A stretch of DNA of 64,000 bases, from assembly GCA_002297505.1 (NCBI GenBank), contig DBLQ01000012.1, positions 83,862 to 147,861 of the forward strand, written 5' to 3'. Position 1 is the stretch's first letter, and each line of letters starts with the position of its first letter. The position numbers were made by a program, and so were the translations under genes. The notes beneath the pieces were generated by a model. That model searched no databases and had not been told where the DNA came from. It worked only from the letters and a program-made list of their open reading frames with translations. This document shows positions 8,362 to 16,968 of the stretch, piece by piece. The stretch is from Flavobacteriales bacterium UBA720 (GTDB lineage: Bacteria > Bacteroidota > Bacteroidia > Flavobacteriales > Weeksellaceae).

Positions 8362-9033
8362 TTATTGTAATTGAACCGTGTTCTGAACCTGTTTCTTTTG
8401 GTTGACGAAATCCAGAATGGTTCCGTCAAGTTTCAGGGCTTTTTTGTTCGGCGAAATTGCGTAAGCGTTGCTGGACTGTGACTTGATCATCCTTTCCAAC
8501 TGAATGATGGACGTGTAAGTTGCGTTAGCAATAACATCCTTTTCTGTTTTGTCCAGTTTTTCGTACTCGTTTTTGAACGTGCCTAATTTGTTGCGGATCA
8601 GTACTTTGGCAGCCACATCGTAACTGTACAGCTGAGTCGGCACCATTTTCCCGATGACATTTTTAGCCTTCAACTGTTGCAAACCGGCGTTAATATTTTC
8701 GATTTTGCTGAAATTACAACTTAGTTTGATGATATAATTTTCAGCATCAAAAGATGTTTTTACATTGCTGATCCCCGGCACGGTTTTTAATATGGCCGCC
8801 GCATCATTCAGTTTTTTATCAATTTCGGCTTTCTTCGGTACTTTTTTGCCGTTGACAGTTTCCATTTTCGAAATCGACTGCAGGCGCGTTTTGCTTTTGC
8901 TCGCGTTCAGAATCACGGCATATTCTCCCCTGCCATCGGATTTCAGACTCACCTTTTCTATGATGTCAAAACAGCTTGTAAGCATCAGAAATACAATCAA
9001 TAAAGCCAAATATTTTATAACTTTCATCATCAT
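8362..9033 (-). CDS. Envelope lipoprotein, LppM/DUF3153-like, first gene of the DUF4836-like cluster
   Basis: A 223-residue lipoprotein: hydrophobic leader then lipobox LTSC (lipid-modified Cys at about residue 21). The mature region starts DIIEKVSLKSDGRGEYAVIL, reminiscent of LppM/DUF3153-type domains, and continues with alternating beta and helical segments (KIDAAAILKTVPGIS-like pattern) to a helical middle. Three ATGs start the frame; the first is kept. It precedes the DUF4836-like genes with short gaps, suggesting that the products work together in the envelope. No function can be assigned. Confidence 0.75.
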   Translation of the reverse strand: MMMKVIKYLALLIVFLMLTSCFDIIEKVSLKSDGRGEYAVILNASKSKTRLQSISKMETVNGKKVPKKAEIDKKLNDAAAILKTVPGISNVKTSFDAENYIIKLSCNFSKIENINAGLQQLKAKNVIGKMVPTQLYSYDVAAKVLIRNKLGTFKNEYEKLDKTEKDVIANATYTSIIQLERMIKSQSSNAYAISPNKKALKLDGTILDFVNQKKQVQNTVQLQ

Positions 9034-9075
9034 TTTTTAATGGATTATTTTAAAACCTGATTATTTTTATTTTAC

Positions 9076-9792
9076 CTAAATTTTTTCCTTCAAATAATGC
9101 GCTCTCTGCTGTACATCCAATTTTTCAATCGCATAGCGAAGGCAGGTTCTGGGCATATGTTTGTAATGAAGATCGAGAAAATCCAGCAGTTGCTGCTCAT
9201 CCCTTTTTCCCATCTCGCGGAGCATCCAGCCGTTGGCTTTGTGCATCAGATCGTGCGGATGATTCAGATTTTTCAAGGCTAATTCTTTCGTCAGTTTAAA
9301 TTGTCCTTTTTTGATGTGGTACATGGTTCCGACAATAGCCATTCGCTTTTCCCACATACTGTCAGAATCACAAAGCTTTTTTAGCACTTTAGAATCCTGA
9401 TTTTCAAAACAGTACCGACCTAAAATCTTATAACACGACGTATCCACCAAATCCCAGTTGTTGATGTATTTTGTATGATTCAAATAAAAATCGACAACTT
9501 CTTTTTGATGATCTTTATCTTTAGTGTTCTCGAATTTGTTAACGAGCATGTGCAAAGCCGTCAAGCGATGTTCGTGGATTTTGGAAGACAATAATTCGCT
9601 CAATTCATTTAACGCAATCTTATTATAAAATTCTTTTGCAACGCTTCTTTGGTCTGGAACAGTTACGCCAATAAACAGATCGCCCTCGCCATATTCGCCT
9701 TTTCCGGTTTTGAAAAACTTGGGGAGGAATTCGGCTTTTTCTGGAACGGAGAGGATTTGAAGTGCATCAATGATTTGACCTGTAATACTCAC
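9076..9792 (-). CDS. alkD: DNA alkylation repair protein, AlkD-like HEAT-repeat glycosylase
   Basis: A 238-residue all-helical protein of the AlkD family, which excises N3- and N7-alkylated bases without base flipping. Family features include VTVPDQRSVAKEFY (about 44-57), EHRLTALHML, NNWDLVDTSCYKILG (about 111-125, containing the key Trp and Asp), WEKRMAIVG and the Arg-rich MLREMGKRD. The start codon is GTG (MSITGQ), as no upstream ATG is available. It is a single gene, about 100 bp from the CAT-like gene. Confidence 0.92.
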   Translation of the reverse strand: MSITGQIIDALQILSVPEKAEFLPKFFKTGKGEYGEGDLFIGVTVPDQRSVAKEFYNKIALNELSELLSSKIHEHRLTALHMLVNKFENTKDKDHQKEVVDFYLNHTKYINNWDLVDTSCYKILGRYCFENQDSKVLKKLCDSDSMWEKRMAIVGTMYHIKKGQFKLTKELALKNLNHPHDLMHKANGWMLREMGKRDEQQLLDFLDLHYKHMPRTCLRYAIEKLDVQQRAHYLKEKI

Positions 9793-9895
9793 GTTTTAAT
9801 TTTATTAAATGGGATTATTTTCGATTAGCTGACGCTTTTCGTAAAGGTTATTTTCAAAAACTAAAAGATAATGAAATCATACAAATCATTAAAAA

Positions 9896-10525
9896 TCATT
9901 TCAAATTTAATTGATTCTGAAACTCTTCAAGATACTTTGCCAAATGAAAACCATCCATCAAACCGTGGTGCGCCTCCACAGAAATCGGCAACATTTTTCG
10001 TCCATTCTTTTCTGAAAATTTCCCGAAGACAATTTTAGGAATTGATTCTTTTGCATCGAAATCCGTCGGATGAAGCAAACCTGTAAAACTCGTCCAAGGC
10101 ATTGTCGAATGTCGAATATGATTCGGTGGCAATGCCTCGTTTCGGATTCTCAATCCTGTTGAATTTTGAACCGCATTAATTTCTTGTTGTAATTTCTGGT
10201 TAAATATTTGAAAATCATCAGAATACTCGAAATAAGAGAACCCAAAAGTGCCGTCATTTCTAGCAATCGTAGAACCAACGTGCACAACATCGAACGCTAC
10301 AACTTCATCATTTACAATACGATAACTAAATTCCTCAACCGAATTAACGGCCTTCATGGACTTATGAAGATAGTGGGCAAAGAACGATTCACTATTTTCC
10401 TTAGCCAATGTATAAGTTTCGGTACAATCTACTTCGGTTACAACTCCGAAATACGGGCTTTTCATTCCGGAAAAAAATTCAAAATGCTCACCTCTTTTCC
10501 ACGTCTTGACATCAATTATTCTCAT
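9896..10525 (-). CDS. Chloramphenicol acetyltransferase-like (CatA fold) protein
   Basis: A 209-residue protein of classic CAT length. The signature HHGLMDG (186-192) holds the catalytic His187 (CAT His195) and the structural Asp, and PWTSFTG (143-149) supplies the Ser equivalent to CAT Ser148. CAT enzymes form trimers and acetylate chloramphenicol with acetyl-CoA. Chromosomal CAT-like genes occur in Chryseobacterium, but whether this one confers resistance cannot be told from sequence. It begins 2 bp after the antiporter stop and is probably cotranscribed with it. Confidence 0.88.
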   Translation of the reverse strand: MRIIDVKTWKRGEHFEFFSGMKSPYFGVVTEVDCTETYTLAKENSESFFAHYLHKSMKAVNSVEEFSYRIVNDEVVAFDVVHVGSTIARNDGTFGFSYFEYSDDFQIFNQKLQQEINAVQNSTGLRIRNEALPPNHIRHSTMPWTSFTGLLHPTDFDAKESIPKIVFGKFSEKNGRKMLPISVEAHHGLMDGFHLAKYLEEFQNQLNLK

Positions 10526-10527
10526 GG

Positions 10528-11799
10528 CTAGAGCACTTCTTCCATAATTTTTTCCTCCGTTGCGATCTTCTTCGGATTAGCCACTTTGGCAATCGTAAGT
10601 CCCTGAACAATAATCGAAAAGACAACGACACAATACGTGATACTGATGATAATCTGGCTGTATTCATTCACCGGAATCGACAATGCCAGCGCTATGGAAA
10701 CGCCGCCGCGGATGCCTCCCCAAACCAGAACCTTCACCGTCTGCGGACTGAATCTGTATTTGAAAGCCATAAACTTGGTGGGAACAAAAATCGCGACCCA
10801 ACGTGCCAGCAAAACGATCAGAATGCAAATGCCACCTGCCACCAGATATTCATTTAAGTCTTTGATTAGCAACAGTTCGAAGCCGATAAACAGGAACAGG
10901 ACAGCGTTCATGATTTCGTCAATCAGTTCCCAGAATTTGATGAGGTAATCCTGTGTTTCGGATTTCATCTGGAAACTTTCACTGAAATTTCCCATAAACA
11001 ATCCTGCCGCCACCATTGCCAGAGGCGCCGAAATATGCATCTCATGCGCAATCAGATATCCGCCCATAACCACTGATAATGTGATGAGTACAGAAATAAT
11101 ATAATCATCCACCATGCGCATCGCTCTGGAAGCTGATAGTCCAAGGAGTACGCCCAATAGCAGTCCGCCGCCGGCTTCTCTCAGCAAAAGAAGTCCAATG
11201 TTCTCTACATTCAGATCGACATCTGTTCCAATGGCCAACTGTAATACGACCGTAAACACCACGACTGCCATACCATCGTTAAATAGCGATTCGCCGGCAA
11301 CTTTGGTCTCCAAAGATTTTGAGACATTGGCTTGTTTTAAGATACTGAGCACGGCCACAGGGTCCGTTGGCGAGATGAGCGCGCCGAAAACAATGCAGTA
11401 AATCAGCGGCATCTGGATGCCTGCCAACGGCAAAAGATAATAGACACCAAAGCCAACGGCAAAAGTCGAGATGATAACGCCAACAGTCGAAAAGATCACG
11501 ACCGGACCAAACTGTTCCTTTAAATCCTTGATGTTAATGTGAATTCCGCCCGCGAACAGCAGAAAATTAAGCATGGCGCCCATCAGAACTTCGGTGAAAT
11601 CAAAGCTGTGAACCAGCTCGGTGAGATGACTGGTGGTCTTTGGGAGGAAATTTTCTCCCGATGCAACCAGCGTCACCGACACGATGATCGCAATGACCAT
11701 AATTCCGACGGTACTTGGCAATTTAAGCACACGGTAATTGATATAGGCGAACAATGACGCAAGTACTATAAGTACTGAAAATGAGTAATATAACTCCAT
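10528..11799 (-). CDS. Na+(or K+)/H+ antiporter, CPA1/NhaP type
   Basis: A 423-residue inner-membrane transporter with about 12 transmembrane helices. The CPA1 ion-binding motifs are visible: SPTDPVAV near 143-150 and GESLFNDG with the Asn-Asp pair at 174-175. A further segment WGGIRGGVSIALALS (about 364-378) carries the conserved Arg seen in NhaP/NHE proteins. The role is inferred as pH and sodium homeostasis. The CAT-like gene follows within 2 bp. Confidence 0.92.
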   Translation of the reverse strand: MELYYSFSVLIVLASLFAYINYRVLKLPSTVGIMVIAIIVSVTLVASGENFLPKTTSHLTELVHSFDFTEVLMGAMLNFLLFAGGIHINIKDLKEQFGPVVIFSTVGVIISTFAVGFGVYYLLPLAGIQMPLIYCIVFGALISPTDPVAVLSILKQANVSKSLETKVAGESLFNDGMAVVVFTVVLQLAIGTDVDLNVENIGLLLLREAGGGLLLGVLLGLSASRAMRMVDDYIISVLITLSVVMGGYLIAHEMHISAPLAMVAAGLFMGNFSESFQMKSETQDYLIKFWELIDEIMNAVLFLFIGFELLLIKDLNEYLVAGGICILIVLLARWVAIFVPTKFMAFKYRFSPQTVKVLVWGGIRGGVSIALALSIPVNEYSQIIISITYCVVVFSIIVQGLTIAKVANPKKIATEEKIMEEVL

Positions 11800-11862
11800 T
11801 GATTTAGTTGATAGTTTTTGGTTGATGGTTGTGAGTTTCAGCCATAATTTTGAGTATTAATT

Positions 11863-13074
11863 TTAATTTTCCTCGTCGTCGAAATATTCAAAGAGAAAAT
11901 CATTGTAAGGAAACCTGGAAATGTGGATCCTATGAACCTCATCGTAAATCATTTTCTTCATTTCCGGGAAATTTTCTTTTGTCAAGGCAGAAATGAAGAC
12001 CGTCGGATGTTTCGACTTCGCCATCCATGTTTTTTTCCATTCTTCCAGAGAAATATTTTTTCTGGATGACGGCGTCAGATCGTCTTCATCTTTTTTCTCG
12101 TAACTGAAGTCATCGATTTTGTTGAAAACCATAATTATCGGTTTCTGGTGCGCATCAATCTCCTGAAGAATCTGATTGACCGATGCAATATGATCTTCAA
12201 AACTCTCGTGCGAGATATCCACCACATGAATCAGCAGATCCGCCTCACGAACTTCATCCAAAGTCGATTTGAAAGATTCTACCAACTGCGTCGGTAATTT
12301 TCTGATGAAGCCTACAGTGTCTGTCAGCAGAAATGGAAGATTGCCGATTACCACCTTTCTAACTGTAGTGTCTAATGTTGCGAACAGCTTATTCTCCGCA
12401 AACACTTCTGATTTGGACAGCGCATTCATCAACGTTGATTTTCCTACATTGGTGTAGCCTACTAGAGACACACGAACCATTTTGCCACGGTTTTGCCTTT
12501 GAGTGGACATTTGTTTATCAATGGTTTTGAGTTTGTCTTTCAGTAGCGTAATCCGGTCGCGGATAATCCTTCTGTCGGTTTCGATTTCCGTTTCCCCCGG
12601 ACCACGCATCCCGATTCCCCCTTTTTGACGTTCAAGGTGGGTCCACATTCTCGTTAGGCGTGGAAGAAGATATTGGTACTGCGCCAGCTCGACCTGAGTT
12701 CTGGCGTACGAAGTCTGCGCTCTCTGTGCAAAAATATCGAGAATGAGATTGGTTCTGTCCAGTATTTTGACTTCCAGCTCACGCTCCAGGTTCTTAAGTT
12801 GCGATGGCGATAATTCATCGTCAAAAATTACAGTGCCGATGCCATTTTCTTTGACGTATTCTTTGATTTCCAGAGCCTTTCCGCTTCCGACAAAGGTTTT
12901 GGAATCCGGCTGCGTCAGTTTCTGGGTAAATCTTTTGTCCACCGTAGCGCCTGCTGTAAAAGCCAGAAACTCCAGCTCGTCCATATATTCTTTCAGCTTG
13001 CTTTCATCCTGATTTTGGGTGACAAGGCCCACCAAAACCGCTCTTTCATACTGATGTTCTTTCTTTTCTAACAT
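11863..13074 (-). CDS. hflX: Ribosome-associated GTPase HflX
   Basis: HflX binds the 50S subunit, splits stalled ribosomes and hydrolyses GTP. The 403 residues contain the N-terminal HflX domain (AGATVDKRFTQKL, VGSGKALEI), the linker helices with MRGPGETEIETDRR (about 156-169), the G domain with Walker A GYTNVGKS (206-213), DTVGFIRKLPT (G3) and NKID (G4). The family glycine-rich GGIGMRGPGE motif is intact. It stands alone between the antiporter and an OsmC gene. Confidence 0.96.
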   Translation of the reverse strand: MLEKKEHQYERAVLVGLVTQNQDESKLKEYMDELEFLAFTAGATVDKRFTQKLTQPDSKTFVGSGKALEIKEYVKENGIGTVIFDDELSPSQLKNLERELEVKILDRTNLILDIFAQRAQTSYARTQVELAQYQYLLPRLTRMWTHLERQKGGIGMRGPGETEIETDRRIIRDRITLLKDKLKTIDKQMSTQRQNRGKMVRVSLVGYTNVGKSTLMNALSKSEVFAENKLFATLDTTVRKVVIGNLPFLLTDTVGFIRKLPTQLVESFKSTLDEVREADLLIHVVDISHESFEDHIASVNQILQEIDAHQKPIIMVFNKIDDFSYEKKDEDDLTPSSRKNISLEEWKKTWMAKSKHPTVFISALTKENFPEMKKMIYDEVHRIHISRFPYNDFLFEYFDDEEN

Positions 13075-13120
13075 TTAAAATTGATAATTTTCTGATTCTG
13101 ACAAGATACTATTTTTGAAC

Positions 13121-13147
13121 AAAAAAACCAAAGAATATCTTTGGTTT
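13121..13147 (-). terminator. Intrinsic terminator after the OsmC gene
   Basis: A perfect 9-bp stem (AAACCAAAG/CTTTGGTTT, loop AATAT) is followed on the minus strand by a run of seven T. It ends the osmC-like transcript before hflX. Confidence 0.8.
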
Positions 13148-13174
13148 GTATAACATTAAGATTCATTTTAAGAA

Positions 13175-13588
13175 TTAACTCACGAGTGTTGCAGTCAGTG
13201 TTTTCTCAAAACTGAAAGCCTGACTTACCGGGCAGTTTTCTTTGGCATCCTGAGCGATTTTCTGAAAATCATCTTCGGAAATGCCAGGAATTTTAGCCGT
13301 CAAAACCAATTCTGATAAGTTAATTTTGCCATCCGTCAAACTGATTTTGCATTCCGTTTCCAACGATTCCGGCGTGTAACCGGCTTCTGTAAGCAACGCT
13401 GAGGTTTTCATTGTGAAACAACCTGCGTGAGCCGCTGCCAACAACTCTTCCGGATTGGTTCCTACGCCTTCCTCGAATCGGCTTTTGAATGAATACTGCG
13501 TATCGTTCAGCGTTGTACTTTGTGTTGTAAGAACACCACTTCCGTCTTTTACTGTTCCTTTCCAAACAGCTTTTGCACTTCTTTTCAT
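13175..13588 (-). CDS. OsmC family peroxiredoxin
   Basis: A 137-residue OsmC/Ohr-fold protein with both catalytic cysteines in place: Cys57 in AAHAGCFTM and Cys119 in ENCPVSQAF. Such proteins reduce organic hydroperoxides and hydrogen peroxide in the cytosol using dithiol donors. Motif GTNPEELLAAAHAGC places it with the OsmC branch. It is a single gene with its own terminator. A second OsmC-like protein in this window (33177) lacks both cysteines. Confidence 0.94.
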   Translation of the reverse strand: MKRSAKAVWKGTVKDGSGVLTTQSTTLNDTQYSFKSRFEEGVGTNPEELLAAAHAGCFTMKTSALLTEAGYTPESLETECKISLTDGKINLSELVLTAKIPGISEDDFQKIAQDAKENCPVSQAFSFEKTLTATLVS

Positions 13589-13660
13589 AAGTTAAAATAT
13601 TTTATTTTGATTAGTATTACTTAAAAAAAAATTCATTATTGATCTCTTACCATTGATATT

Positions 13661-14098
13661 TCAATCCCAATCCGCCGCTACAAATTTCATGGAAACTGTT
13701 CCGTCTGTTAAAGTCAAGAAATGGCCGTCCATCTTATACTGATTCATTTTCGGCAGATCTTTTCCGAATAATTCTTCCAGTTTCATCCTGCCATCGCAAT
13801 ACATCATCGTAGAGCCGACTCCCGAAAATGCAGCTTTGCCATCATTAAATTCTGCGGTGAAAAACATTCCGTTACAACCCATTTTTGCGGTGTAGCGGTT
13901 TGGCACATCGGAATTTTTCGTCAGATCCATATTGGCTTCTAACTTTGTAAGTTCTTCTTTTGTGAAATCTTTATATTCAACCAACATCCATTTTCGGTGA
14001 ATATTTTCAGATTTCGGAACGGATAAACTGGGAGTTTTGCAGGAATTCAGCAGAAGCATTAACAATGACAAAACACCGATGCACTTTAGAAATTTCAT
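13661..14098 (-). CDS. META domain lipoprotein (HslJ-like)
   Basis: A 145-residue lipoprotein starting MKFLKCIGVLSLLMLLLNSC with lipobox LNSC; an ATG ten codons upstream is rejected because it would precede the signal peptide and lies upstream of the promoter. The mature part has the META fold signature: HRKWMLVEY, then GCNGMFFTAEF, and TMMYCDGRMKLEELFGKDL with the paired Cys. Family members are linked to motility or novobiocin tolerance in E. coli (HslJ); the role here is unknown. Its -7 box is 5 nt before the ATG. Confidence 0.87.
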   Translation of the reverse strand: MKFLKCIGVLSLLMLLLNSCKTPSLSVPKSENIHRKWMLVEYKDFTKEELTKLEANMDLTKNSDVPNRYTAKMGCNGMFFTAEFNDGKAAFSGVGSTMMYCDGRMKLEELFGKDLPKMNQYKMDGHFLTLTDGTVSMKFVAADWD

Positions 14099-14103
14099 TT
14101 TTT

Positions 14104-14111
14104 CAAATTTA
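14104..14111 (-). promoter_or_regulatory. Bacteroidota -7 box for the META lipoprotein gene
   Basis: TAAATTTG on the minus strand, then AAAAA and the ATG. The 5-nt gap predicts a leaderless transcript, as for the Kir and hemoglobin genes. Confidence 0.6.
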
Positions 14112-14185
14112 CTGAATCTCGCAGCCAAATTCGTACCATCAGATTTAAAATAATCATTAAATTAGCCAGCAAAATAATATTCTCA

Positions 14186-16321
14186 ATGAAAAAAATATTT
14201 TTAGCATTGACCCTGATTCTGGGCTATGCACAAATGAGAGCTGACGAAGGGATGTGGCTTCTGATGCTTATTAAACGTCTAAACGGTGTAGACATGCAGA
14301 AAGAAGGTCTGCACCTGTCTCCTGAAGAAATTTATTCCGTGAACAATTCCAGTCTGAAAGATGCCATCGTAAGCTTTGGCGGTTTCTGTACGGGCGAGAT
14401 TGTCTCGGATAAAGGTTTGATTTTTACAAATCACCATTGCGGTTATGATGCTGTAGCTTCGGCCTCTACTCCGGAAAAAGATTATCTCAAAAACGGTTTC
14501 TGGGCTATGAAGCCGAGTGAGGAATTTAACGCGAAAGGTCTTTACGTACGATTCCTGGTGAGAATGGACGACGTTTCTCAGAGAATCAATTCCAAACTGA
14601 ATAATAATATGTCTGCTGCCGACAGAAAGGCTGTAATCGATGCAGAATACAAGGCTATACAGGCCGAAAACTCTGAGAATGGAAAATACACCGTGGTGGT
14701 GAGAGATTTCTTCAACGGCAACGAGTTTTATTATTTTGTATATCAGGATTATAAAGACATCAGATTAGTTGGCGCGCCGCCTTCATCTTTAGGAAAATTT
14801 GGTGGCGATACAGACAACTGGGAATGGCCAAGACACACTGCGGACTTTACGGTTTTCCGTGTGTACGCAGACGCCAACGGCAATCCGGCGGAATATTCTG
14901 AAGCCAACACACCTTTGAAACCCAAACACTTTTTACCGGTTTCTTTGAAAGGTTATAAACCTGGAGATTTCACAATGATTTTGGGATACCCAGGGAGAAC
15001 CAACCGTTATCTGACATCTTACGGAATCGAGCAGATGGTAAATAAAGATTATCCGGCTTGGGTAGAAGCTTCCAAAGTGGCGATGGATGTCATGAAGAAG
15101 TATATGGACAAAGACAAAGCGACTCAGCTAGACTATGCTTCTCAGTACGCCAGCGTTGCCAATTACTGGAAAAACAGACAGGGAACAATAGATGCCGTAA
15201 GGAAAAACGGAACTGTAGCCGAAAAGCAAAAACTGGAGCAGACTTACAACCAGTGGGCTGCACAGTCTCCGAACGAGCAAACCTATTATAAAGTACTTCC
15301 CGAGATTCAGGCTTATTACAGCCAGGTTTCCGGAAGAAATGTGGAGCGCAATTATGCTTCCATTCTTCAGAGAAATGCACATTACATCGCAACAGCTTAC
15401 CAGTTAGGCAGCCTTTTCAAAACCTACGCAGATCAGGATGAAGCCGGAAGAGCAGCGATGAAATCCAAAGTAGTTGATGCTGTAGAAAAAGCCTACGACG
15501 GCTTCCACGACAATGTGGAAGGTGAGATGCTCAATTCACTGGCTACACTTTACAAAACAAAAGTCGCGAAGGAATTTGCTTCTCCAACAATTTTAGCAGC
15601 CAACACCAATACACTTTCAACCATGGCTTATGAGTCTGTTTTTGCCAATAAAAAATCAGCAATGGCCTTCGTAGAAAATCCTGACCGCCTGAAAATTGAT
15701 GCTGATAAACTGAGACAATTTGCCAATGGCGTGGTAGAAGATCAGAAACTAGGCATCGAGAAATTCACGAAAGTGGACGAAAACTTTGCCAAGAACAGCA
15801 GACTTTTCTTAGATGGACTGATGAAATCTCAGCCTGAGAAAAAATTCTATCCGGATGCCAACTCTACAATGAGACTGACCTACGGAACGATTGAAACGTT
15901 GCCGGAAAGAGCCGACAGAAATTACAAAGGCATTAAGGAAAATTATTACACCGATATCAACGGAATGGTGGCCAAGTACAAAAAAGGCGATGAGGAATTT
16001 GATCTTCCGCAGAAAGTTCTGGATCTTGCCAAGAAAAAAGATTACGGCCAGTATGCAGATAAGAAAGGCGGATTTATGCCAATCAACTTCTTATCAAACA
16101 ATGACATCACGGGCGGTAACTCCGGCTCGCCGATTATTGATGGCAATGGAAACCTCATCGGTCTCGCGTTCGACGGAAACAGTGAAGCGCTGAGCGGCGA
16201 TATCGTTTTCGAACCAAAACTACAGAGAACCATCAATGTAGACGTTCGTTACGTACTTTGGATTATTGACAAATATGCCGGCGCCAAACATCTGATCAGC
16301 GAGCTGACTCTTGTTAAGTAA
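14186..16321 (+). CDS. S46 family dipeptidyl-peptidase, DPP7-like
   Basis: A 711-residue exported serine exopeptidase that cuts dipeptides from peptide N-termini in the periplasm, feeding amino-acid catabolism. A signal peptide (about 1-19) precedes the mature EGMWLL start typical of S46. The catalytic His is in TNHHCGYDAV (about 84) and the catalytic Ser is Ser646 in GGNSGSP. DPP7 and DPP11 differ at a residue 18 after the Ser; here it is Gly664 (FDGN), which fits DPP7 with its hydrophobic preference rather than the Arg of acid-specific DPP11. Specificity is inferred. Confidence 0.93.
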   Translation: MKKIFLALTLILGYAQMRADEGMWLLMLIKRLNGVDMQKEGLHLSPEEIYSVNNSSLKDAIVSFGGFCTGEIVSDKGLIFTNHHCGYDAVASASTPEKDYLKNGFWAMKPSEEFNAKGLYVRFLVRMDDVSQRINSKLNNNMSAADRKAVIDAEYKAIQAENSENGKYTVVVRDFFNGNEFYYFVYQDYKDIRLVGAPPSSLGKFGGDTDNWEWPRHTADFTVFRVYADANGNPAEYSEANTPLKPKHFLPVSLKGYKPGDFTMILGYPGRTNRYLTSYGIEQMVNKDYPAWVEASKVAMDVMKKYMDKDKATQLDYASQYASVANYWKNRQGTIDAVRKNGTVAEKQKLEQTYNQWAAQSPNEQTYYKVLPEIQAYYSQVSGRNVERNYASILQRNAHYIATAYQLGSLFKTYADQDEAGRAAMKSKVVDAVEKAYDGFHDNVEGEMLNSLATLYKTKVAKEFASPTILAANTNTLSTMAYESVFANKKSAMAFVENPDRLKIDADKLRQFANGVVEDQKLGIEKFTKVDENFAKNSRLFLDGLMKSQPEKKFYPDANSTMRLTYGTIETLPERADRNYKGIKENYYTDINGMVAKYKKGDEEFDLPQKVLDLAKKKDYGQYADKKGGFMPINFLSNNDITGGNSGSPIIDGNGNLIGLAFDGNSEALSGDIVFEPKLQRTINVDVRYVLWIIDKYAGAKHLISELTLVK

Positions 16322-16346
16322 AAGCTTACAGCAATAAAACATTTTT

Positions 16347-16372
16347 AGCCACCAATATTTGGTGGCTTTTTT
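16347..16372 (+). terminator. Intrinsic terminator after the S46 peptidase
   Basis: A perfect 8-bp stem (GCCACCAA/TTGGTGGC, loop TAT) followed by six T. It overlaps the stop of the convergent gene at 16371. Confidence 0.85.
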
Positions 16373-16817
16373 AGTGCCTCGAAATCGGCATCAGCGCGCT
16401 GATTCCAATCCTGTTATAGGAGTTGATGATGACTGCCGTCATTATGATTTCAGCCATCTGCTGTTCTGTAAAAAGCTGCCTGGCCTTGTCGTACGTTTCT
16501 TCCGACAGTCCATCGTTGTTGATCAATGTGATCTCTTCCGTCATTTCCAGGATAACTTGCTCCTCAGCAGAATATAACTCCAACGCTTCTCTCCACGCAT
16601 TGAGAAGATAGATTCTCTGTGGTGTTTCGCCTAATTTTACAGCATCTCTGGTATGCAAATCAAGGCAATGTGCACACCCGTTAATTTGCGAAGCCCTGAT
16701 TTTGATAAGCTCTTGCCAGGTCTTGCTAATCGAAATATTCTGAAGATAAGTGACCATGCCGGCCATTGCTTTGTAAGCAGCGGCATCCGTTTTTGCTAAA
16801 TTAAATCTTGTACTCAT
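16371..16817 (-). CDS. Carboxymuconolactone decarboxylase family / AhpD-like protein
   Basis: A 148-residue all-helical protein with the AhpD-type redox motif CAHC (Cys48, Cys51) in RASQINGCAHCLDLHTRDA. Proteins of this family act as alkylhydroperoxidases or thiol-disulfide partners; few are characterised. The pattern of QLING-type residues and LDLHTRDAVKLGE is typical. It is transcribed toward the S46 terminator and has no operon partner. Confidence 0.92.
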   Translation of the reverse strand: MSTRFNLAKTDAAAYKAMAGMVTYLQNISISKTWQELIKIRASQINGCAHCLDLHTRDAVKLGETPQRIYLLNAWREALELYSAEEQVILEMTEEITLINNDGLSEETYDKARQLFTEQQMAEIIMTAVIINSYNRIGISALMPISRH

Positions 16818-16968
16818 AAAAATGGTTTTAAATATGAGACAAAGATCGGATTAACAAAAACCTAAAAACTTAAACTGGTTTAAGATCGCAGTTTGGTGGC
16901 CTTTTTGTTGCAGCATCCACTCCGGATCGCTTCAGAATTTTTTTTGTAAATTAGAGAAATCGTTTTTT

